A DNA stretch of 64,000 nucleotides from Photobacterium profundum (lineage in GTDB: Bacteria; Pseudomonadota; Gammaproteobacteria; Enterobacterales; Vibrionaceae). Position 1 is the first letter of the stretch, and each line of letters opens with the position of its first letter. The notes beneath the pieces are model-generated. The model saw nothing but the letters and a program-made list of their open reading frames with translations, was not told the origin of the DNA and did no database searches. Positions 25,621 to 35,010 of the stretch are shown here, in pieces. The stretch is taken from positions 1 to 64,000 of the forward strand of contig NZ_PYOD01000021.1 in assembly GCF_003026285.1 (NCBI RefSeq). The letters are read 5' to 3'. Both the position numbers and the translations under genes were made by a program.

Positions 25621-26703
25621 GTGAATCACGTTATATTGTATTGTCGTCCAGGCTTTGAAAAAGAATGTGCCGGTGAAGTTCAAGACAAAGCGAACAAACT
25701 GGAGTTATTTGGTTTTCCTCGGACGAAAAACAATACCGGCTATGTGGTATTTGAATTTCATCAGCAGGGTGATGCCGATAAATTCATTAAATTACAGCCT
25801 TTTTCTTCATTAATTTTTGCTCGTCAAATGTTTGCAGCAACGAAACTGCTAACAGACCTACCGCAAGAAGATCGTATTTCACCGATTCTGGAAGCTGTAA
25901 AAGGTTTCCCACGTTGTGGTGAGCTACGTATTGAAACACCAGACACAAATGAAGCGAAAGAGTTATTAAAATTCTGTCGTAAGTTTACCGTGCCTCTTCG
26001 CCAAGCAATGCGTAAAAAAGAGGTGTTGTACGCACAAGATAGTACGTGGAAGCCAGTGCTTCACGTCTGCTTTATCGCACCGGGTTGTTGTTTTGTGGGT
26101 TACTCTTACACAAATAATAATTCGCAATTCTTCATGGGCATCCCTCGTTTGAAATTCCCATCAGATGCGCCTAGCCGTTCAACCCTTAAACTGGAAGAAG
26201 CTTTCCATGTATTTATTCCTCGTGATGAATGGGATGAACGTTTAGCTCCAGGTATGTGGGGCGTTGATCTTGGGGCTTGCCCAGGCGGTTGGACGTATCA
26301 GTTAGTAAAACGTTCTATGTTTGTGCATGCGATTGATAATGGCCAAATGGCGCAAAGCCTAATGGATACAGGCCAAGTTAAATATCACGCCGTCGATGGT
26401 TTTAAATTTGAACCTGCGCGTAAAAACGTAACATGGATCGTATGTGACATGATCGAAAAGCCAGCGCGTGTTGCTCACTTAATGGGTGAGTGGCTGGTTA
26501 AAGCATGGGCAAAAGAAGCTATCTTCAACCTTAAACTGCCAATGAAAGGCCGTTATGATGAAGTACTTCAAGATATTGAAAATCTAAAGCAATACTTCAT
26601 TAAAAATGGAATGAAGTTTGAGCTGCAGGCTAAACATCTTTACCATGACCGTGAAGAAATAACGGTACATGTACGCTGCTTAGATAATCGTTCCCCGCAC
26701 TAA
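25621..26703 (+). CDS. rlmM: 23S rRNA C2498 2'-O-ribose methyltransferase
   Basis: RlmM (YgdE), 360 residues, methylates the ribose of C2498 in 23S rRNA using S-adenosylmethionine. An N-terminal THUMP-like region (about 1-170) precedes a Rossmann methyltransferase domain with WGVDLGACPGGWTYQLVKR (SAM-binding motif I), VYHAVDGFKFEP-like (KYHAVDGFKFEP), WIVCDMIEKP and AIFNLKLPMKGRYDE, consistent with the K-D-K-E catalytic pattern of RrmJ-fold 2'-O methylases. The start is GTG 25621, 9 bp after ygdD. A strong terminator follows. Confidence 0.95.
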   Translation: MNHVILYCRPGFEKECAGEVQDKANKLELFGFPRTKNNTGYVVFEFHQQGDADKFIKLQPFSSLIFARQMFAATKLLTDLPQEDRISPILEAVKGFPRCGELRIETPDTNEAKELLKFCRKFTVPLRQAMRKKEVLYAQDSTWKPVLHVCFIAPGCCFVGYSYTNNNSQFFMGIPRLKFPSDAPSRSTLKLEEAFHVFIPRDEWDERLAPGMWGVDLGACPGGWTYQLVKRSMFVHAIDNGQMAQSLMDTGQVKYHAVDGFKFEPARKNVTWIVCDMIEKPARVAHLMGEWLVKAWAKEAIFNLKLPMKGRYDEVLQDIENLKQYFIKNGMKFELQAKHLYHDREEITVHVRCLDNRSPH

Positions 26704-26754
26704 TAACAAGGTGTTATCCTCGATAATGCGCCGTAAAATGTAGCCGTGAACACA

Positions 26755-26788
26755 TAAAAAACGCCATCGAATTGATGGCGTTTTTTTG
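26755..26788. terminator. Bidirectional terminator between rlmM and xni
   Basis: AAAAAACGCCATC - GAATT - GATGGCGTTTTTTT, with A and T runs on both sides, between the convergent rlmM and xni genes. Confidence 0.93.
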
Positions 26789-26820
26789 TATGTTAATAAC
26801 GATGCTTACCCGTATTCTTT

Positions 26821-26845
26821 GCTAGGAGCTAGGAGCTAGGAGCTA
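26821..26845. repeat. Heptamer tandem repeat at the xni 3' end
   Basis: GCTAGGA is repeated three times and followed by GCTA (about 3.6 units of 7 bp). The repeat covers the last codons and the stop of xni. Because 7 is not a multiple of 3, copy-number change would alter the frame and so the C-terminus. Confidence 0.85.
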
Positions 26846-27605
26846 AATAGCGAATGTCTTGTAAGTTAAAGCCGAGTGTTAAGTCAGTTTTTAATGACGC
26901 GACTTTCTTACTTGCTTCTGCCGATTCTCGGTGATCGGTTATTTTCTTTTGCCATTTAGTGGGTAAATCTTCAGCCTGTAAAATGGAATCAAGATCTGGA
27001 TATAACGATAAAAGTTCTAGCGCCGCTTTAGGTCCAATACCCGGTATGCCCGGTATTTTACTCGAACTTATCCCAGCCAACCCCCAGTAATCTGGCAATT
27101 GTTCAGGTTTCACGCCGTATTCTTTTTCAACGAAGGGGCTGTCTAACCAACGCTGTTGGAAATAATCACGGACTCTTAGTGTTGGGCTAAGTAGCTGACA
27201 ATAGCCCTTATCTGTTGAGATAATAGTGACCTGTTGATGACGGGAGGCGACTTTAAGCGCCAGCGTTGCGACTAAATCGTCGGCTTCATCACCATCGGAC
27301 AATAAAGAGTCGATGCCGAGGTCCATAAATGCATCTTGAATTATTTCCATACCCGCCTGAAGTTCTGGCGGCATAGGTTTACGACCTTCTTTATAGTGCG
27401 GTAATAACTCTGCTCGCCATCCTCGGTCATCACCATGATGATCAAAAACAGCCACAATATGAGACGGTTCGCTGAACTTAATGATCTTGCTTAATGCCTG
27501 ACAACAAACACGAGCGGTATTTTGTACGTCTGGTTCACCAGGTTGAGCTGCATGAACACGACGAATAAGATTTAAGGCATCAATAACAACAAGATGGATA
27601 GTCAT
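26829..27605 (-). CDS. xni: Flap endonuclease Xni (ExoIX-like)
   Basis: Xni, 258 residues, resembles the 5'-3' exonuclease domain of DNA polymerase I. The E. coli homologue binds DNA flaps and has lost part of the usual metal-ligand set. Visible motifs are HLVVIDALNLIRRVHA (first metal Asp), DGDEADDLVATLA, VTIISTDKGYCQLLS, and the helix-hairpin-helix GISSSKIPGIPGIGPKAALELLSLYP near residues 175-200. The last residues (APSS and the stop) are encoded inside a heptamer repeat. It is convergent with rlmM and downstream of ppnN. Confidence 0.93.
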   Translation of the reverse strand: MTIHLVVIDALNLIRRVHAAQPGEPDVQNTARVCCQALSKIIKFSEPSHIVAVFDHHGDDRGWRAELLPHYKEGRKPMPPELQAGMEIIQDAFMDLGIDSLLSDGDEADDLVATLALKVASRHQQVTIISTDKGYCQLLSPTLRVRDYFQQRWLDSPFVEKEYGVKPEQLPDYWGLAGISSSKIPGIPGIGPKAALELLSLYPDLDSILQAEDLPTKWQKKITDHRESAEASKKVASLKTDLTLGFNLQDIRYLAPSS

Positions 27606-27625
27606 AGCAACAGTTCTATTGGAGT

Positions 27626-27647
27626 GAAAAAGGGCCGTTCAGCCCTT
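27626..27647 (-). terminator. Terminator of ppnN
   Basis: On the minus strand AAGGGC - TGAACG - GCCCTT is followed by TTTTC, between ppnN and xni. A second small hairpin, AGGGTGTCACCCT, lies at 27667-27679. Confidence 0.7.
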
Positions 27648-27688
27648 ATTGTACGCATAGCTATGTGAGGGTGTCACCCTTACTATGA

Positions 27689-29062
27689 TTATTTGACGCT
27701 TTCTTGTGCCGTCATGATTTCGTAGCAGGGCTCATATTGAGTGCCTGGCAATTTCATACGCTGCTGTTCGACGAAATTTTTCAGGAGTTTATCCATACGC
27801 TTCATCAACGCTAGATCGCCATTTATTTTAAAACGCCCGTAGCGTTCAATTTCTTGTATGCCTTCTTCTTTTACGTTACCCGCGACAATGCCAGAGAATG
27901 CTCGACGCAAGTTAGCAGCAAGGTTCTCTGGTCGTTGATTCAGGTGCAAATCTAAGCTGGCCATTGATTCATGTGTCGGCTCGAAAGGTAGTTGAAATTC
28001 TGGTGGGATTTTCAATGACCAATTGAAGCTGTAAGAATCACCTGTCGCTAACCGGTGCTCTTTAATTAAAGGCATTGCCGATTTCATTACTTGGGCAACT
28101 TTTTCGGGGTCATCAATAATAATTTGATAGTACTGAGTCGCTGGTTCGCCAAGGGTATCCTTTATAAAGGAATCAAGAGTACGGAAGTACGGTTCACTTT
28201 CTTTAGGCCCAGTTAAGACTAACGGTAAAGGCTGTGCCGCATTATCCGGGTGCATTAAAATACCTAAAATGTACAGTAACTCTTCAGCAGTACCCGCTCC
28301 ACCCGGGAAAATGATAATACCGTGACCCACGCGAATAAACCCTTCTAGGCGTTTTTCGATATCAGGGAAAATAACTAATTCATTCACAATGGGGTTAGGT
28401 GGCTCAGCTGCAATAATGGATGGTTCGGTGAGACCAAGGAAGCGGCTTTGGTTGTAACGTTGTTTGGCATGACCGATAGCTGCGCCTTTCATTGGCCCTT
28501 CCATGGCTCCGGGGCCACATCCAGTACATATATTTAACTCCCGTAAGCCCAGCTCATGGCCTACTTCACGCGTATATTGATACTCTATAGGGTTAATTGA
28601 GTGCCCTCCCCAACATACCACGATGTTTGGGTCTTCCCCTGAGCGGAGAGTTTGAGCATTACGCAGGATACTGAACACAAAGTTAGTAATATGGGTCGCG
28701 CTGGTTAAGTTAAGGTCGTTACGTTGCTGTACATGCATGTTCACGTAGACAATATCACGCAGTACTGAAAACATATGCTCTTGAATACCACGGATGATGC
28801 GACCATCAACAAAGGCATGTTCTGGTGGATTGATCAGTTCTAATTTTATGCCTCGCTCACGGCGCATTACGTGCACATCGAAACTTTTATTTTTTTCTAA
28901 TAATTCTTTGGAATTATCAGTGTGGCTACCTGAATTTAAAACCGCTAAAGAACAGTTACGATATAAGCGGTATAAGTCGCTTGATGCGGTCGCTTTAAGG
29001 CGGTCCACTTCCAATTGTGAAAGTAGCTCCATAGCGCCGACTGGACTGATATGTGTAATCAT
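27689..29062 (-). CDS. ppnN: Pyrimidine/purine nucleotide 5'-monophosphate nucleosidase
   Basis: PpnN (YgdH), 457 residues, hydrolyses nucleoside monophosphates to base and ribose 5-phosphate; the E. coli enzyme binds (p)ppGpp. It aligns nearly throughout with E. coli YgdH: MITHISPVGAMELLSQLEVD at the N-terminus, CTGCGPGAMEGPMKGAAIGHA, GIIIFPGGAGTAEELLYILGI (the LOG-family PGGxGTxxE motif) and AFSGIVAGNVKEEGIQEIERYG. I choose ATG 29062, preceded by GGGAGG, because the known N-terminus begins there. An in-frame ATG at 29131 would add 23 residues without similarity. Confidence 0.95.
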   Translation of the reverse strand: MITHISPVGAMELLSQLEVDRLKATASSDLYRLYRNCSLAVLNSGSHTDNSKELLEKNKSFDVHVMRRERGIKLELINPPEHAFVDGRIIRGIQEHMFSVLRDIVYVNMHVQQRNDLNLTSATHITNFVFSILRNAQTLRSGEDPNIVVCWGGHSINPIEYQYTREVGHELGLRELNICTGCGPGAMEGPMKGAAIGHAKQRYNQSRFLGLTEPSIIAAEPPNPIVNELVIFPDIEKRLEGFIRVGHGIIIFPGGAGTAEELLYILGILMHPDNAAQPLPLVLTGPKESEPYFRTLDSFIKDTLGEPATQYYQIIIDDPEKVAQVMKSAMPLIKEHRLATGDSYSFNWSLKIPPEFQLPFEPTHESMASLDLHLNQRPENLAANLRRAFSGIVAGNVKEEGIQEIERYGRFKINGDLALMKRMDKLLKNFVEQQRMKLPGTQYEPCYEIMTAQESVK

Positions 29063-29358
29063 AGTGGCCTCCCTGGTTACGATGAAACGGTATAGTTCGC
29101 AAGTATTGTGGTATTTATTGATTGTATCCAAACATAAATACGTTGGCGGACATGCCCGTAATTGAAAAACTTGAGGAGTTATTCGTATTGATTAGATTAA
29201 TTATTTATCCGTATATTTAACAGTAGCAGACTCTTTAAAATCAGCCTGTTATTTCACCATACACAGTGACATATCGTTTGACCAGATATGAATAAAGAAG
29301 TTGAGGCAGCCGTCTATAATGAATTGATAGTAATAATGATAGAGAAAGTTGAAGGGTA

Positions 29359-30918
29359 TTAATAAATCCAGATGAAACGGTTACGGCCACTATTCTTGGC
29401 ATTATCGAGGGCTTTACTGGTGCGTTCGGTAATTTCGGTTGGGGTATCGTTACCTTCGAATAATGTGGCGCCAATAGAAATCGTTATACTGACATTTTGT
29501 TCTTTAAATCTAAACGGTAATTGCGCGACGGTTTCTCGGATTTTATTTAAACTTTTAGTGCGATTATCTTCATTAATATCAGGCATGATAATCATGAACT
29601 CATCACTTTTATAACGAGCAATAAAATCGGTTTCTCCAAGGCATTGGTGAATGGTTCTGGCTATGATTTTTAATGCCTTATCACCTGCGACATGTCCATA
29701 ACTATCATTAATGTCTTTAAAATTATCGATATCAATTAATGCGACACACAGTGGGTGTTGATAACGTAACCAGCGGCGATATTCATGCTCAAGGCGATCA
29801 TTCAATGCAGCACAGTTATATACCTTCGTTAAATGATCGAGGAACATCTTACGTTCTTGATCATTTAAGCGCTGACGGTAGTCTTGAGTTTGCTCAAAGA
29901 GTGTCGTAATTTTATTTTCGTTGTAACTTAGCTGTTCAATAAGGGCTTTTTCGCGTTTTTCGAGTGCGCGATTACGATCTGTCAGAACCTGTAGTTCCTT
30001 GGTTAACTCGGTGATTTGTGGACGCCATGTTTCGAGATTTTTGTGCTCGCTTAGCCCTTTTTTGACTGTGGTAACGATAGTCGATAATTCATTATTTAGC
30101 CCACCACGGTGTTCATACAGTGCCGATGATTGGCCTACATACTGATTCGTTGTTTTTTGTAGTGTGGCTAAATCACCATTGACCCCATCAAGAAACTTTT
30201 GTGAAGACCGACGTTCTTGATGTGTAGAATCTAGCACTAAACGAATGACCTCGAGTGCCAGTTCCAGTAAAGCTTGCGGAGGAACGCCAATCAAAAGGCG
30301 ATTACGTATTGTCAGGAGCTTATCGCCTGATTCACCGTCAAAGTCGAGTTCAGAAATAAGGTGTTGCAGCTCATTGGTTAATTGATGCTGTATGTCATGA
30401 TCTAACGTATCTTTAAGCACCACATTTTCAGTGGATACAGAAAGCAATTTTAGCGATCTTTCATAGAGTTCAACTAACGTAATAATACGTTGATGGCTGT
30501 GAGTGAGTGATGTCGATGTGTTATTCAGTAAATTACGCAGGTCACGTTTAAGCTGTGCAGGTAAACCGCGAACACGTTTGAGTGTTTCGCCGCTTTGATG
30601 GATCTGATTTTCTATTAGTAGGTTTTCTTTTTCGGTGATGCCAGCTCGTCGAGTTACCAGTCTTTCTATGATCGCAAGGCGAGGAATAAGTTTGCTGATA
30701 TCTTTGGGTTGCTCAAGTTCACTGCGTAGCTCTGTAAGTTTAGTATCTAGCTCTTCATCTAACCCTCGGCATGCAACAGATAGGCGAGTAATTAGACGTT
30801 TTAATATTACAATCTCTCGCCGAGACTTCAGTGAAGCATCGCGGTAAGAAAGTTGAGCTTGATCTAAACGTTGTTTCAATTTACTCACTTCAGAAACAAC
30901 AGCGCTAATATCACTCAC
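29359..30918 (-). CDS. Coiled-coil GGDEF-domain protein with KSDEF signature
   Basis: A 519-residue cytoplasmic protein without membrane segments. About residues 1-340 are helical and strongly coiled-coil (EVSKLKQRLDQAQLSYRDAS; ELTKELQVLTDRNRALEKRE). A C-terminal GGDEF domain (about 345-515) has FLDHLTKVYNCAALNDRLEHE and LIDIDNFKDINDSYGHVAGD, both well conserved. The signature itself reads Y-K-S-D-E-F at residues 436-441, in place of GGDEF, and the usual RxxD inhibitory-site position reads GETD. It may be a weak or dead diguanylate cyclase, or a c-di-GMP/GTP sensor. It is transcribed in the same direction as the neighbouring TPR-GGDEF gene. Confidence 0.88.
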   Translation of the reverse strand: MSDISAVVSEVSKLKQRLDQAQLSYRDASLKSRREIVILKRLITRLSVACRGLDEELDTKLTELRSELEQPKDISKLIPRLAIIERLVTRRAGITEKENLLIENQIHQSGETLKRVRGLPAQLKRDLRNLLNNTSTSLTHSHQRIITLVELYERSLKLLSVSTENVVLKDTLDHDIQHQLTNELQHLISELDFDGESGDKLLTIRNRLLIGVPPQALLELALEVIRLVLDSTHQERRSSQKFLDGVNGDLATLQKTTNQYVGQSSALYEHRGGLNNELSTIVTTVKKGLSEHKNLETWRPQITELTKELQVLTDRNRALEKREKALIEQLSYNENKITTLFEQTQDYRQRLNDQERKMFLDHLTKVYNCAALNDRLEHEYRRWLRYQHPLCVALIDIDNFKDINDSYGHVAGDKALKIIARTIHQCLGETDFIARYKSDEFMIIMPDINEDNRTKSLNKIRETVAQLPFRFKEQNVSITISIGATLFEGNDTPTEITERTSKALDNAKNSGRNRFIWIY

Positions 30919-31054
30919 GCTGTATATTGCTTACCTAAGCTCATATGATTAACCTTTTTTATCATAGGTTTACTAAAAACACATTCCATCCATACTAGCA
31001 AAAAAAGTCTAGTCATTTAAGAATATCGGCACATAACTTGATTACTGGAATCGA

Positions 31055-33334
31055 TTAATTAACATTTTTATCAAAATCGTGATCAGGATTCCAATTGAAC
31101 TCTATTGATGAAGAGCTTTGAACTTTCACTAAACCGTTATCAATCCCCTGAATACAAGCTTTTCGAATATTATCGCATGCGAAACTGGCCGCAGGTGCTG
31201 CATCAATAGCGCTTAAGTGTACCCATTGGCTGCCTGGCTCTTGTTTGCTATTTAGGCGAGCAGCATTGGTCGCCATCAATAGAATATCAATCAGTTCTTG
31301 ATCGTTAATGGCAGTGTATGCACGTGGTAGAAAAGGGTATTCCGCCATGCCAATACATACAGCAGCATCTAATTTATGCTCTTTTAAGAAATTACTCACT
31401 AATTGTTGAATCGAGTCAGCCAGTTGCTTAGGTTCACCATTAAGGCGAGAGTTTGGCTCAATGTATAAAAACATCGCATCGGAAAAGTGATAAAGCCGTG
31501 CAGGTTTACAGACTTGTTCTTTTAAGTATTCACCGAATTGTCGTTCGATTTCTAAGCCTTGCTGATAACCTTGCTGTAAATAAATATGTTTAAGGAAGGT
31601 TGCTTCAAACAAACCAAAACGTAGCCGATCACTTAATGGTTCATTGATGATCTCGCCTAAATGCCATTGCTCGAAGTTGGCACTACTTTGTTGTAAAGAG
31701 TTGGGTAGGCGAGCATTAAGCATCCGTAAGTTACGTAAACCGCTACGTGGGTGAGTATAGAGTTCGCTACGTAAGTGAGAAAGACGGCTTTGCAGTTGTT
31801 TGGCAACAGTATGGCGACGCACTAAAAAAGTGATGAGAAGAACGATAACACTGATTAGAAACAGACTGATTTTTTGTTGTTTATAGATCGATTTTTCATT
31901 TTCAAACTGTTGGCGTTCCATTTCTTCTAGGCGAAGAGATCGTTCAAGCATTCGTTGCTGTTGTTTAAATACCTCAACGTTACTTTTTCTTTGTTTTTCT
32001 TGTTGGCTAGCAAAGAGTTGTTCGTAGCGGCGCTGACTTAATAGGGCATTGTAGTAATCATTCTGCTTTTCAAATGCTTGAGATAGAATCGATTCACCCA
32101 TTAATTGCAGGTTTATTTTGCCGATACGACTGGAAGCGATGAGCCCCGCTTGCAGTGTCGTAATTGATTTATCTATACGGCCCTCAGCTAGTTCAAGTTT
32201 ACCTTCTAAGATCTGTGCTTCAGCCGAAATGACATCATTACCAGTTTGCTGTGCAAGAAGGCGTGCCTGTTGTAAATACTGTTCAGATTTTGGGTAGTTG
32301 TAAAGTTGCAGGTAAACTCTTGCAATATTAAGGCGGAGCTGAGCTGAGCGTACATTGTGTTTCAATTCACTTTCTTGGTCGAGCGCATTAAAATAATGGA
32401 CTAATGCCAAGTTATAGCGATTTTGCTGCTCATAAATAGAGGCTATGAGTGTCAATGTTTTAGCTAAAGGTTGGTTACGTTGATAGCGTTCGTAAAATTC
32501 ACCCGCTTGAGTGGCATGCTCTAATGCCTTATCAAATACTTTTCGTTGTTCAAATAAATTCGCTAGCATGTAATTTGCAGAGGCTATTTGGGCGTTATCT
32601 TCATTTTCAACGGCTAACCAGTAACCACTTAGAAGACGATCTAAAGCTAAATCATAATGACTATGACGCAGATAGTGCCGTCCTAAAGTGAGTTGATATA
32701 TGATTTTTTCTGATGAATCATCAATGCTGATGAGCAGTTGTTTTGCTTTTATAAATAATTTTTCGGCTTGATTATCATTGTTTAATTTTGACTCAATGAC
32801 AGCTCGCTGCATCAATGACCAATATTGTAAAAACGTTACTTGTTTGGTGCGCTTGAGTGATTGTGTCTGTTCTATTTCGGCATCAATGTTGTCTAACATT
32901 TTTAATGCGGTTGCACTATTTTTGAGGTTTTCCCAATAAAATTTAGCATGTAATAAACGTGTTTCTAAAATGGTATATGTTAGCCCATTTTCAACGGCCA
33001 GCTTTTCCGCTAATTTTATTGTGCTTAATGCCTGTTCTGAGTCACTCAATAGTGAATAAGCTTGGGCTTTTATTTGTAGGGCATTAATTGTATTTAATGG
33101 AGTACGAACGGTGTGATCGGTTTCATCGTTAGCATGAACACGAGAAGCGCCTTTTTTTTCTGTGAGGCGGCGTTGCTTAATGTAACGATCGGAGATTTCT
33201 AATGATTTTTCTGGGCTAGTTTGTAATAGCTCGTTTGCATCAGCCAATATAGGAGTAGTGTAGATTTTTGCACTCGCGCTAAAGGAAGCAATCAGAATCA
33301 CTATTACACTTATTAACCAGCGGCGAAAACTCAT
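31055..33334 (-). CDS. Periplasmic TPR protein with membrane helix and degenerate GGDEF domain
   Basis: A 759-residue protein. Residues 1-22 form a signal peptide (RRWLISVIVILIASFSASA). About 60-430 are tetratricopeptide-like repeats (for example ASANYMLANLFEQRKVFDKALEHATQAGEFYE and QLRLNIARVYLQLYNYPKSEQYLQQA), presumably periplasmic. A coiled coil follows, then one transmembrane helix near 490-507 (ISLFLISVIVLLITFLV). The cytoplasmic C-terminus has a GGDEF-like fold: HPRSGLRNLRMLNARL corresponds to the D-LTGL-NR segment, and RLYHFSDAMFLYIEPNS (about 616) lies where GGDEF should be. It is unlikely to make c-di-GMP and is more likely a receptor or scaffold. Confidence 0.8.
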   Translation of the reverse strand: MSFRRWLISVIVILIASFSASAKIYTTPILADANELLQTSPEKSLEISDRYIKQRRLTEKKGASRVHANDETDHTVRTPLNTINALQIKAQAYSLLSDSEQALSTIKLAEKLAVENGLTYTILETRLLHAKFYWENLKNSATALKMLDNIDAEIEQTQSLKRTKQVTFLQYWSLMQRAVIESKLNNDNQAEKLFIKAKQLLISIDDSSEKIIYQLTLGRHYLRHSHYDLALDRLLSGYWLAVENEDNAQIASANYMLANLFEQRKVFDKALEHATQAGEFYERYQRNQPLAKTLTLIASIYEQQNRYNLALVHYFNALDQESELKHNVRSAQLRLNIARVYLQLYNYPKSEQYLQQARLLAQQTGNDVISAEAQILEGKLELAEGRIDKSITTLQAGLIASSRIGKINLQLMGESILSQAFEKQNDYYNALLSQRRYEQLFASQQEKQRKSNVEVFKQQQRMLERSLRLEEMERQQFENEKSIYKQQKISLFLISVIVLLITFLVRRHTVAKQLQSRLSHLRSELYTHPRSGLRNLRMLNARLPNSLQQSSANFEQWHLGEIINEPLSDRLRFGLFEATFLKHIYLQQGYQQGLEIERQFGEYLKEQVCKPARLYHFSDAMFLYIEPNSRLNGEPKQLADSIQQLVSNFLKEHKLDAAVCIGMAEYPFLPRAYTAINDQELIDILLMATNAARLNSKQEPGSQWVHLSAIDAAPAASFACDNIRKACIQGIDNGLVKVQSSSSIEFNWNPDHDFDKNVN

Positions 33335-33390
33335 ATCATCTCTTAAACCACAATAAACACAGTGGTCTAATATTACTGGCTTGGTGAATC

Positions 33391-33424
33391 AAGTCCAGCA
33401 AAGTAAACCTTTTTACTGGACTTA
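33391..33424 (-). terminator. Long hairpin downstream of queF
   Basis: AAGTCCAG ... CTGGACTT with a partly paired A/T-rich interior, 28 bp after the queF stop. There is no T run, so it is a weak candidate terminator or mRNA-stabilising hairpin. Confidence 0.4.
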
Positions 33425-33451
33425 TTATTCAATGTGTTGGAATTATTAAGA

Positions 33452-34297
33452 TTACTGGCGCGCTAGGCGGAAGTTATCACTCGGTGTTTTGCCTTGGTTC
33501 GTGCGGTATGGGTTAATATCTAACCCGCCACGACGTGTATAGCGTGCATAAACCGTTAATAATTCTGGTTTGCAGAACTTCATGATATCAGTAAATATAC
33601 GTTCTACGCATTGTTCATGGAATTCATTGTGGTTACGGAAAGACACTAAGTAACGTAGTAATTTCTCGCGGTTGATTTGCTTACCTTTGTACGAAATTTT
33701 CACGCTGCCCCAATCTGGCTGATTGGTGATTAAGCAGTTAGATTTCAGCAAATGGCTGTGAAGGTCTTCCGTCACAATCTCACCTTCTGCAGCATCTTTA
33801 AGGTATTGTGCATCAAAATCGTAATTGTCGATTTCAATATCTTGATCATCAATACAATTGCCAGCAAAGTTGATCACCGTTTGGTCAGTGAAATCTTCTA
33901 ATGGCTGAATCGTGACATCTACTTCTTGTCCTGCACAAGCTGTCAGGTCTTTCTGTAATGTATCGGCAATTTGCTGCCAGCTATCAAAACGGGTTTGATT
34001 AAAGCTGTTGAGATACAACTTAAACGATTTTGACTCAATTAGGTTAGGGCTAGAAGCGGGTAAACGCACTTCACCAATTGCAACTTGAGGTAACCCTTTG
34101 CTGTTTAGCCATGATAGCTCATAGAGTGTCCAGATATCATAGCCAGTAAATGGTAAGCTTTCGCCAAGGTTTAAGTCACTGCGGTTTAGACTTCGAGGTA
34201 CTGGTTGCAGTAAAGAGGCATCGTACTGATCGATATAATCGGTTTTTTGCCCCAGTGTTAAACCCGCTAATTCTTTAGCATCTTTATATTTGCTCAT
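33452..34297 (-). CDS. queF: NADPH-dependent 7-cyano-7-deazaguanine reductase
   Basis: QueF, 281 residues, reduces preQ0 to preQ1 in queuosine biosynthesis. The tunnelling-fold family motif ESKSFKLYLNSFNQTRF is present at about residues 88-104. SNCLITNQPDWGSVKISYKG (about 187-206) holds the active-site Cys and Asp. FRNHNEFHEQCVERIFTDIM contains the conserved substrate-binding segment with His-Glu. The length corresponds to the long bimodular form of gammaproteobacteria. It diverges from syd, and in E. coli queF (yqcD) is also next to syd. Confidence 0.96.
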   Translation of the reverse strand: MSKYKDAKELAGLTLGQKTDYIDQYDASLLQPVPRSLNRSDLNLGESLPFTGYDIWTLYELSWLNSKGLPQVAIGEVRLPASSPNLIESKSFKLYLNSFNQTRFDSWQQIADTLQKDLTACAGQEVDVTIQPLEDFTDQTVINFAGNCIDDQDIEIDNYDFDAQYLKDAAEGEIVTEDLHSHLLKSNCLITNQPDWGSVKISYKGKQINREKLLRYLVSFRNHNEFHEQCVERIFTDIMKFCKPELLTVYARYTRRGGLDINPYRTNQGKTPSDNFRLARQ

Positions 34298-34453
34298 ACT
34301 GTATTTGACACTCTTGGATTAGAATATGTGTGCGATTCTGCTTATAGCCTCATAACGCTGTATTCACGTTAGTAGGGGATAAGTTGAAGCGTCACTGATT
34401 TATATTAAAAATACTATAGTGCAAAGTTTACTTAATCTTTAATGAGGTTGCGA

Positions 34454-35008
34454 ATGAATCATCCTGTTGCTGTCGCTTTATCTGACTTTTCTTCTCTTTT
34501 CTTACAAGCTTGGCGTGATGCAGGTCACGATTTTCCACGTAGCGAAGATTTAGTTGGACTTGAGTCACCGTGTGTTGAACATGATTCTGGTGATGAAGTG
34601 ACATGGAAACCCATTACTCGTCAACCTCAGGGGGATTTAGCTGGGGTTGAGAAGGGTATTGAGATTGAGCTACATAGAGATATTGTTGATTTTTATAGCA
34701 CCCAGTTTAGTGGTGATATGACGGCAAAATTTGGTGAAATTGAATTAGACCTGTTGCAAGTGTTCAGTGAGCAAGATAGCGTACGTTTACAAGAAAATAT
34801 TCTTGGGCATCTTGTGACGCAACGACGTCTAAAATTAAAGCCAACAGTGTTCATTGGTGTTATTGATAGTGCCGATAAAGTGATCGCCATTTGTAATCTA
34901 ACCGGGGAGGTCATACTTGAAACCTTGGGTAAAAATGAACGCGATGTGTTAGCAAAAGATGTGGCTAGCTTTTTACAGCAGTTAGTGCCCGTAGTACGAG
35001 AGGCTTAA
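34454..35008 (+). CDS. syd: SecY-interacting protein Syd
   Basis: Syd, 184 residues, is a cytosolic protein that binds SecY and is thought to check the integrity of the translocon. Family segments are WRDAGHDFPRSEDLVGLESPCVE, GDEVTWKPITRQPQGDLAGVEKGIEIELHRDIVDFYSTQFSGDM and VIAICNLTGEVILETLG. The start is ATG 34454 with GAGG 7 bp upstream; an ATG at 34442 in frame overlaps that site. The syd-csrB-yqcC neighbourhood is conserved with E. coli, which helps to identify the RNA genes further right. Confidence 0.94.
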   Translation: MNHPVAVALSDFSSLFLQAWRDAGHDFPRSEDLVGLESPCVEHDSGDEVTWKPITRQPQGDLAGVEKGIEIELHRDIVDFYSTQFSGDMTAKFGEIELDLLQVFSEQDSVRLQENILGHLVTQRRLKLKPTVFIGVIDSADKVIAICNLTGEVILETLGKNERDVLAKDVASFLQQLVPVVREA

Positions 35009-35010
35009 AG

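Noticed and set aside
29063..29358. A gene between ppnN and the KSDEF GGDEF gene
   Set aside because: Only weak frames overlapping the flanks; nothing with a ribosome-binding site or structure beyond leader sequence.
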